Source of the DNA: Tenrec ecaudatus
Taxonomy: Eukaryota > Chordata > Mammalia > Afrosoricida > Tenrecidae
Direction of reading: 5' to 3'
Assembly (NCBI RefSeq): GCF_050624435.1
Contig: NC_134540.1
Span: 108,343,739-108,407,738 of the forward strand
DNA: 64,000 bases
This document shows positions 58,220-64,000 of this stretch, piece after piece. A program made the translations under genes and the position numbers. Positions within the stretch are counted from its first letter, which is position 1; every line of letters begins with the position of its first letter. The notes under the pieces are model-generated. The model saw only the letters and a program-made list of their open reading frames with translations. It did no database searches and was not told the DNA's origin.

Positions 58220-58960
58220 GCCTGCCTGTGTCGCTCCCGGCTGCAGAAGTGCTGGCCCCTGTCCGAACCCGGCCGGTCCGAGGGCCCCGCGGGTGGAGCT
58301 GCGGTCGCGGTCCCCGCGCGCCCCCCGGCCGCCCGGGCCCCGCGGCTCCGCCCGCCGCTCCGCCCGCCGCTACCATCGGCCGCGGCGCGGAGGGGAGCCC
58401 GCGGCGGCTGCCCGGGCCCGGCGGGCGGCGCCCGGGCCCAGGGTTGCCGCGGCCCGGCGGCTGCACTTAAAACGTTCAGCGGGGACGTCGCGCAGACCCG
58501 CGGCTGGCTGGCCCCGAGGACGGAGCGAAATCGGGGCTCGGGCCGCCCCCGCCGCTCCCCGGCCCTTGGCGCGCGCGCCGCCGGAACAGCCCCCGCCCGC
58601 GCCCTTTCCCGCCGCCCGGAGCCCGAGGGCCGAGCTCGCGCTGCAGAGTGCCGGGAGCCCGCGGGCAGCATGACCGCCTCCGCCGCCCGGGCCGCCGGGC
58701 CGCGCGCCCGCCAGCACGTGTTCCTGCTGCCAGGTACCCACGCGGCCGCGCGCGCGCGTGCAGAGCCCGGGGGCAGGGCTGCTTCCTGGCACGGGCTTCT
58801 GCTCGTTTCCGGGTGCCGCGATCCGAGCCCCGGAGTGGACCCGGACCGGGAGTCTGCTCAGCTCGGATCCACGTGGGCCCCGGGGGCGAGCGGGGACAGC
58901 CCCAGTCCGTGGGGTGGGGCCGGGGGACGAGGTCGAGGGGCCGGGCGCCCCGCAGGGTCC
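58220..58960 (+). promoter_or_regulatory. RNASEH2B: CpG-island promoter of RNASEH2B
   Basis: About 740 bp of CpG-dense, TATA-less sequence around the start codon of RNASEH2B. It holds several GC boxes, for example ccccgccc at 58,591-58,598, and an E2F-type site tttcccgcc at 58,605-58,613, about 60 bp upstream of the ATG, which would suit a DNA-replication-linked gene. A CACGTG E-box (58,715-58,720) lies within the coding exon. The transcription start cannot be fixed from sequence. In human this promoter also faces an antisense RNA (RNASEH2B-AS1); nothing here proves or excludes that. Confidence 0.75.
58670..58733 (+). CDS. RNASEH2B: RNase H2 subunit B, exon 1 coding part
   Basis: RNase H2 subunit B is the scaffold that, with subunits A and C, forms nuclear RNase H2, which removes ribonucleotides from DNA and RNA:DNA hybrids. 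The ATG (A at -3) starts 21 codons plus one base, ending at ccag|gtaccc, a good donor. The residues end in RARQHVFLLP with a split codon starting G. From memory, human exon 1 also has 21 codons plus one base, ends in GARQHVFLVS, and its split codon is Glu. The first 12 residues are unlike human (Ala-rich). Exon 2 (the YLKDASKKMKNG block) is not in the remaining 5 kb, consistent with a long intron 1. Mutations in human RNASEH2B cause Aicardi-Goutieres syndrome. Confidence 0.8.
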
Positions 58961-59147
58961 GGGCGTTTTGGATCTGGGTATATCTTGGTGCCCCCTCCCC
59001 TCCTCCCCCAAATTAGGTAGTGGATCAGCAGGCAGCGAATCCTGTAGGCCCGGTGTTGCCCAGGGAACTTGCGTGGCTCCAGCACCTCTCCTGCCCTGGG
59101 CCAGCCCGCGGCAGTGGCACTGTTGAAAAACGTTGCACCTGTGCTGA

Positions 59148-59512
59148 TGTAACCCGGGTCCCTGGTCTCGGAACCGAAGAATGGAATCACAGACCACACG
59201 CGGCAAACTAAGCAAAAGTTTATTTAGGACGAAAGAAAAGCAGCAGACACAGAGGGTGGGGACTCACACAGTTGCTTGTTTCTCCAAGGTATGAACGAAC
59301 CAAACCGGAGTCTGGTCACACCTCTCAGGTCCTATCAGTGGCCTGGTCACTCTGTCCAGATAGGGTCTTTGCATAAACATGGGCAAGGAAGTAAGCAAGC
59401 AACCGTGTCAGCAAGGAGACTTAAGGGTTGCTGACTTTGAAATTAACCCAGGGTCCAGTGACTACTGATTTAAGATTTAAAATTATCCTAGGCTGTTGAA
59501 ATTCCCCCTACA
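59148..59512 (-). repeat. Solo LTR, probable class I ERV
   Basis: On the minus strand it runs from 'tgtagggggaatttcaac' to 'gagaccagggacccgggttaca' (TG...CA, 365 bp) with an aataaa-like signal about 70 nt before its end ('taaataaactttt' at about 59,217-59,229). The late GC-rich 'gggacccggg' end is LTR-like. No clear target duplication. It lies 415 bp past RNASEH2B exon 1, antisense to the gene. Confidence 0.6.
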
Positions 59513-59589
59513 CGCATCCTGTCGCTTTCAGTGCTTCCTGTGTGGCTTTGTGAGGGCCCTCCAGCCCTGTCTGCCTACACCGCTCTGCC

Positions 59590-59800
59590 TCTCACTCCCA
59601 TGCCCCGTCTCAGTACTGCCTTTGCATCGATTTCCACTCTTAACAACACTATAGGACAGAGTAGAACTGCCCTGTGGGTTCCCGAGACTGCATCTGTACA
59701 GGGGTAGAAAACCTCATCTTTCTCTCGCCTAGAGCCCAGCCATTGATGCTTCCAAAGGGCAGCAACTTGTAACCCCACTACACCACTAGGGTAGTGAGGC
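59590..59800 (-). mobile_element. AFROSINE
   Basis: 'ctataggacagagtagaactgccctgtgggttcccgagactgc' and 'gcagcaacttgtaaccccactacaccactaggg' show tail and head in minus orientation, within RNASEH2B intron 1. Confidence 0.85.
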
Positions 59801-60044
59801 CTGAGGAACTCAGGGTGAGCAAAGGATCTTGGTTGTAGGATCGGGAGAGTTCCAAGCGATTCAGACCTGCGAAGACCAAGTGAGGCTAGAAGCAGGCCCT
59901 CTGCATCCGATGACCAGCCATCAGGATGTGTGGACTTAGAAAAATAGACTGCCGGCCACCAAAGGAGAAGTAACAATGCATTAATTGTCGAATAAAAGAT
60001 TTTGAGAACCTAGGATGTGCAAACATCATAAGATTTGTTTTATA

Positions 60045-60195
60045 GAGGAGCTGATACCAAGGGCTCAAGTAGAAAGAAAATGTTTTGAGAATGATGATGG
60101 CAACAAATGTACAAATGTGCTTGACACAATGGATAGATAGATGGGTGCATTGTGGTTAGAGTTGAATGAACCCCCAATAAAATTATTTTTTAAAG
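60045..60195 (+). mobile_element. Retroposon 3' end, 5'-truncated
   Basis: 'gaggagctgataccaagggctcaag' to 'cccaataaaattattt', about 150 bp of the common tail. Confidence 0.8.
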
Positions 60196-60512
60196 AGTTA
60201 TTTTGGTTAATTGGCTAGCTCATTTGGTGGCATAACATAGTCAGAAGGGGCTTTCTCTCCCCCAAAATTCATGGAACAATGGAATGAAAGAAAATGGAAT
60301 TTTCCCAAGAACTTTTTGAAGTCCCTGCGTATTTAATTTTGAGATTGAACTCAGCAGATGCAAGGACTTTTTTTTAGTAAATGTTTACTGGTGAGGATGT
60401 AGTTGCCCAGTAATCTAGATTTGTGTGGGGAATATTGAAAATCAGTCACCTGACAGTCTGTCCAGAATTTAGTGTATGTACATTTTAGTCCCTTTCCTTT
60501 AGAAAAAAAATA
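60196..60512. other. Unassigned intronic stretch
   Basis: AT-rich sequence between a retroposon tail and a SINE. Nothing recognised. Confidence 0.4.
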
Positions 60513-60514
60513 TA

Positions 60515-60695
60515 TAACATCAGCTTTCATTGAGCTGAATAGATTCCAATCTCATAGCAACCCTATCGGACAAGGTAGAACTGCCCCTGCCGGTTTCCAT
60601 GGCTGTACCTTTTATGGGAGGAGAGAGCCTCATTTTTGCAGTTAGCAACCCCGTGCGTAACCCACTGTGCCAGCAGGGCTCCAAGAATAGGGTGT
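60515..60695 (-). mobile_element. AFROSINE
   Basis: 'ccaatctcatagcaaccctatcggacaaggtagaactgcccc' and 'gttagcaaccccgtgcgtaacccactgtgccagcagggctcc', minus orientation, complete head. Confidence 0.85.
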
Positions 60696-60819
60696 TATGC
60701 TCCACCCTAACCTGTAAAATGCACAAATCTAAAGTGCAAATCAACGTACACAGACAGCCCTGTAAGCATCCCAGGTGGACATAGAGAAGTTTTCCAACTC
60801 TCTTTCATGCGCCTTCTGT

Positions 60820-61130
60820 GGATAATCTGTAGTTATACCTGTACGCGGGCCTCCCTTGCCATAGATTAGCTCTGCCTGTTTCTATCACTGTACTGCCTTC
60901 TTTCATTTAGCGCCTATGATATTCATTAATGTGGGTGGCAGTGTTGTTTTGTTTAGCAGTGGTTTTAAAATCATTGATGGATATCCACTACCTTCATGTC
61001 GTCTTTTGATGGACACTGGGGTTGTTTGCAGTTTGTAACTACACTTCAAAGATCATTTTAAAAAGAAGACTTTTAATAGGCATTTATTTCTCTGGGGTTT
61101 ATGCCCAGAAGTGGAATTGCCAAGTGTCAT
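60820..61130 (-). mobile_element. Ancient L1 3' fragment
   Basis: 'gatggacactggggttgtttgcag' and 'tctggggtttatgcccagaagtggaattgccaagtg' are old L1 3' sequence in reverse. Confidence 0.75.
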
Positions 61131-61790
61131 GGATTAAATTGTATGCCTTAAAAATGTGTCAGTTTGTCTGGGCCATGACTCTCAGTGGTTTGACAGTTTT
61201 ATAATGATGTCATTTGGCAGTTATCTAATGATGTCCTCATTCCCAATGTTGCTGTGATATGTTGTGAACTGTAATGAGCTTAGGGTGGAGCATAACACAC
61301 TTATTAATTATTTTTGGAATTAGGAAGCTGTTTTATTGCTTGTTCGTGTCATTAAAGGTAAAGGTAAGCATCAGGTGCATTGTTTTGCAACATTAAAGTG
61401 AAATTGTACAACAGCATCGAAACCACTGAGAAAAGCAACTTTGCTATTATAATTTATAACTAGCATGCCATTCTTCACCATCAGTTAATAACGTGACATT
61501 CTAAACTCAACCGTTGAGGAAATATCACTCAGCCAAGTGATTTGTAAAAAAAGACAAACTAAATTTGAGCCTACTGACATAATTCACAGTGTCTTCCCCT
61601 TTTGTGTTCATGAAATAAATAGATATACGCTATCTAAGGGCCCTTCAATATATTTTCTTCTAGAATTCCTTGGTCCTGATTTAGTTATTTATGTTTCCTT
61701 TGCCTGAGTTGATTGAGACATTTAGTGTGGTTTTGCTTCTGTTTTTCAGTATATGAAACCCAGGATTGATGAACCCATAGAATCAAAAAG
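61131..61790. other. Unassigned intronic stretch
   Basis: No recognised repeat, exon or regulatory cluster. Confidence 0.4.
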
Positions 61791-61796
61791 TAGACT

Positions 61797-61990
61797 AAGG
61801 GTTCATGGGGGTCCAGTGTGGGAGGGGAGTTTGTAAAGGGGAGCTGGTATCAAGGAGTTCAAGGAGGAAACAAATATTTGGAAACTGATTGTGGTAGCAA
61901 TTGTATAGTACTGCCTGATGTGACTGAAGCAGTCACATATATGGGATCCCATATATGGGATGACGTATCTGTCCTAGTTCCTAATAAAAT
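61797..61990 (+). mobile_element. Divergent retroposon 3' end
   Basis: 'agggttcatgggggtccag', 'ggagctggtatcaaggagttcaag' and 'gttcctaataaaatcgtc' follow the family tail, with an inserted palindromic stretch at 61,921-61,957. Confidence 0.65.
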
Positions 61991-62120
61991 CGTCTGAAAA
62001 TAAATAAGTAAGATCTCAAAACAAAGCTTCATAGGTAGAACAGCGTAAACAATTTCAGCATTAAAGATCGGTTTATTCTGGATTAGATATTCACTGTATT
62101 CTTAGATTTTAGCAAACATT

Positions 62121-63504
62121 TTTTTTCTTTAATCATTTTATTGGAGGCTTGTACAACTCTTATCACAATCCATCCATTGTGTTAAGCACTTTTGTACATT
62201 TGTTTCCCTCGCCTCGTCATTCTCAAAACATTTGCTTTCTACTTGAGCCCTTGTTATCAGCTCCTCATTTCCCCCCTCCCAACCCCACTGCTCCCTCATG
62301 AACCCTTGATAATTTATAAATTATTATTTTGTCATATCTTGCCCTGTCCAACATCACTCTTCACCCACTTTTCTGTTGTCCGTACCCCAGGGAGGAGGTC
62401 ACATGTAGATCCTTGTAATCGGTTCCTCCTTTTCAACCCACCCTGCCTCTACCCTCCCAGTATCGCCACTCTCACCACTGGTCCTGAAGATATCATCCGC
62501 CCTGGATTCCCTGTGTTTCTGGTTCCTATCTGTACCAGTGTACATCCTCTGGTCTAGCCAGACTCGCACAGAATTGGGATCGTGATAGTGGAGGGAGGGG
62601 GCAACATTTAGGAATTAGAGGAAAGTTATATTTTTCATCGTTGCTACATTGCACCCTGTCTGGCTTGTCTCCTCCCCATGACCCCTCTCTAAGGGGATGT
62701 CCAGTGGCCTACAAATGGGCTTTGGGTCTCCACTCTGCACTACCCCCGTCATTCACCATGTTAAGATTTTTTGTTCTGATGCCTGATACCTGATCCCGTC
62801 AACACCTCGTGATCACACAGGCTGATGTGCTTCTTCTTCTATGTGGGCTTTGTTGCTTCTGAGCTAGATGGCCACTTGTTTACCTTCAAGCCTTTAAGAC
62901 CGCAGACGCTATATCTTTTGATAGCTTTTGATAGCCGGTACATCAGCTTTCTTCACCGCATTTGCTTATGCACCCATTTGTCTTCAGTGATCGTATCATG
63001 GAATTGAGCACACAATGATATAATTTTTTGTTCTTTGATGCCTGATAACTGATCCCTTTGGAACCTCATGATCACACAGGCTGGTGTGCTTCTTCCATGT
63101 AGGCTTTGTTGCTTCTGAGCTAGATGGCCGCTTGTTTATCTTCAAGCCTTTAAGACCCCAGACGCAATATCTTTTGATAGCCAGGCAACATCCGCTTTCT
63201 TCACCACATTTGCTTATTCACTTGCTTTGTCTTCAGCGATTCTGTTGGGAAGGTGAGCATCATAGAATGCCAATTTAATAGAAGAAAGTATTCTTGCATT
63301 GAGGGAGAACTTGAGTGGAGGCCCAATGTCCTTCTTCTACCTAATATTAAACCTATAAATATACTTGCATAGATCTATTTCCCCTTCCTCATATATAAAT
63401 ATATTTGCATATATACATGTCTTTATCTAGACCTCTATAAATGCCCTTTGCCTCCCAACTTTTTCCTCTGTTTCCCTTGACTTTCCTCCTGCCCCACCAT
63501 CAAA
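62121..63504 (-). mobile_element. Retroposon copy, duplicated-module subfamily, 5'-truncated
   Basis: 3' end at 62,121 ('tttttctttaatcattttattggaggc'), collinear with the copy at 48.4-50.7 kb. Two modules at about 62,770-63,005 and 63,015-63,265. It ends at about 63,504 near 'ttcctcctgccccaccatca', so the 5' third is absent. agcaaacatt (62,110-62,119) and agcaaagcatt just beyond the right end may be the target duplication. Confidence 0.8.
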
Positions 63505-63509
63505 GCAAA

Positions 63510-63930
63510 GCATTCTTAGTGAAGTCACAATCCTGAACAGATGTCCAGGGCGTTTCCCTGGGGTGTAACTTCTATCACCTTTTATCTTGAGATAAAAGAA
63601 AGGAGCCAGCCGAGGAGGGATCTCAGTCCGACCAGGAGCAGGAGCAGAGTGTAGCCTTTGGATCCTTGGTCCCTGTACTGAGAACTTCATGTAGAGACAC
63701 CGGGAGATCTCCAAGGAACGCCTTGCTCACAGACACTGTCAGGAGATAAGGACCTGACCCAGGGCTGACAGAGCAAGCCTTCCTGAGAGCTGGCCCTCTG
63801 AAGTTGTCTTTTCAATCATCCTAGACAGAGCAGAGGTGTCTGAAGCTCCCGTGTGTGCTACTTTTATTACAGCAGTATGTCCTAATGAAGATAGCACGTT
63901 GAGGTATTTACGCTTAGGTGTAATTTCTTG
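63510..63930. other. Unassigned intronic stretch
   Basis: Mixed composition with a 95-codon minus-strand open frame (63,714-63,427) that partly overlaps the retroposon and resembles no known protein. Confidence 0.4.
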
Positions 63931-63934
63931 TTGC

Positions 63935-64000
63935 TTTGTGCTGTCCAGTCAATTCCAATTCAGTGACCCCACATATTAGAGCAGGGCTGCCTCAAAGAGT
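63935..64000 (-). mobile_element. AFROSINE, cut by window end
   Basis: 'gtgctgtccagtcaattccaattcagtgaccccacat' is the SINE tail in minus orientation. The head lies outside the window. Confidence 0.6.

Larger units (their letters stand above)
58734..64000 (+). other. RNASEH2B: RNASEH2B intron 1 (partial)
   Basis: Everything right of the donor at 58,734 is inferred to be intron 1, running out of the window. It holds a solo LTR, three AFROSINEs, retroposon copies and an old L1 piece. No second exon is recognised. Confidence 0.65.

Noticed and set aside
58167-59215. Open frames of 120-281 codons around the RNASEH2B promoter
   Set aside because: They are GC-driven shadows. The longest, on the minus strand, crosses the RNASEH2B exon and part of an LTR. 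Only the short spliced exon has matching residues, phase and donor.

Overview
This is mammalian nuclear DNA with no prokaryotic gene organisation. About two thirds of it is interspersed repeat, and only one protein-coding exon could be recognised. The repeats point to an afrotherian (elephant, tenrec, hyrax, aardvark group): many tRNA-derived AFROSINE-type SINEs, BovB/RTE-type LINE fragments, and a very abundant ~1.9-2.3 kb retroposon ending in a conserved 'AATAAAATGATT' plus A-rich tail. From memory of that last family I lean towards a tenrec (Echinops-like). That is a guess; the clade assignment is firmer.

The anchor gene is RNASEH2B. A CpG island at about 58,220-58,960 carries an ATG at 58,670 opening a 64-nt coding segment that ends at a consensus splice donor (58,734). 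It has the length, intron phase and C-terminal residues expected for RNASEH2B exon 1. The window is therefore about 58 kb upstream of RNASEH2B plus about 5 kb of its first intron. In human this interval (13q14.3) lies between DLEU7 and RNASEH2B and is gene-poor, which fits. Two more CpG islands (29,340-29,960 and 40,860-41,650) have no recognisable protein and may be promoters of non-coding RNAs or of a distant gene. A processed pseudogene of ribokinase (RBKS) lies at about 45,600-46,285.

Layout: 0.5-4.9 kb, two adjacent full-length copies of the ~1.9 kb retroposon; 5.1-10.5 kb, old L1-3'UTR-related element, RTE piece, and an L1 with 5'UTR, ORF1 and truncated ORF2; 10.7-11.9 kb, retroposon copy; 12-16.4 kb, minus-strand L1 split by a gag-only class III (ERV-L-like) element; 17.3-18.6 kb, compound retroposon insertion with three copies of one target site; 20.3-28.4 kb, old L1 broken by three nested insertions; 29-47 kb, mostly low-repeat DNA with two CpG islands, a solo LTR, a long RTE fragment, SINEs and the RBKS pseudogene; 48.3-50.7 kb, longest retroposon copy; 51-57.4 kb, L1, RTE and retroposon pieces; 58.2-58.9 kb, RNASEH2B promoter and exon 1; 59-64 kb, RNASEH2B intron 1 with a solo LTR, SINEs and another retroposon copy.

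The most interesting system is the ~1.9-2.3 kb reverse-transcriptase-less retroposon. It has L1-type target-site duplications, 5' truncations, a 5' inversion, a subfamily with a duplicated internal module, a recurrent short open frame near its 5' end, and a short 'tail-only' derivative that seems to move on its own. Boundaries without a stated target-site duplication are approximate (about 10-50 bp).
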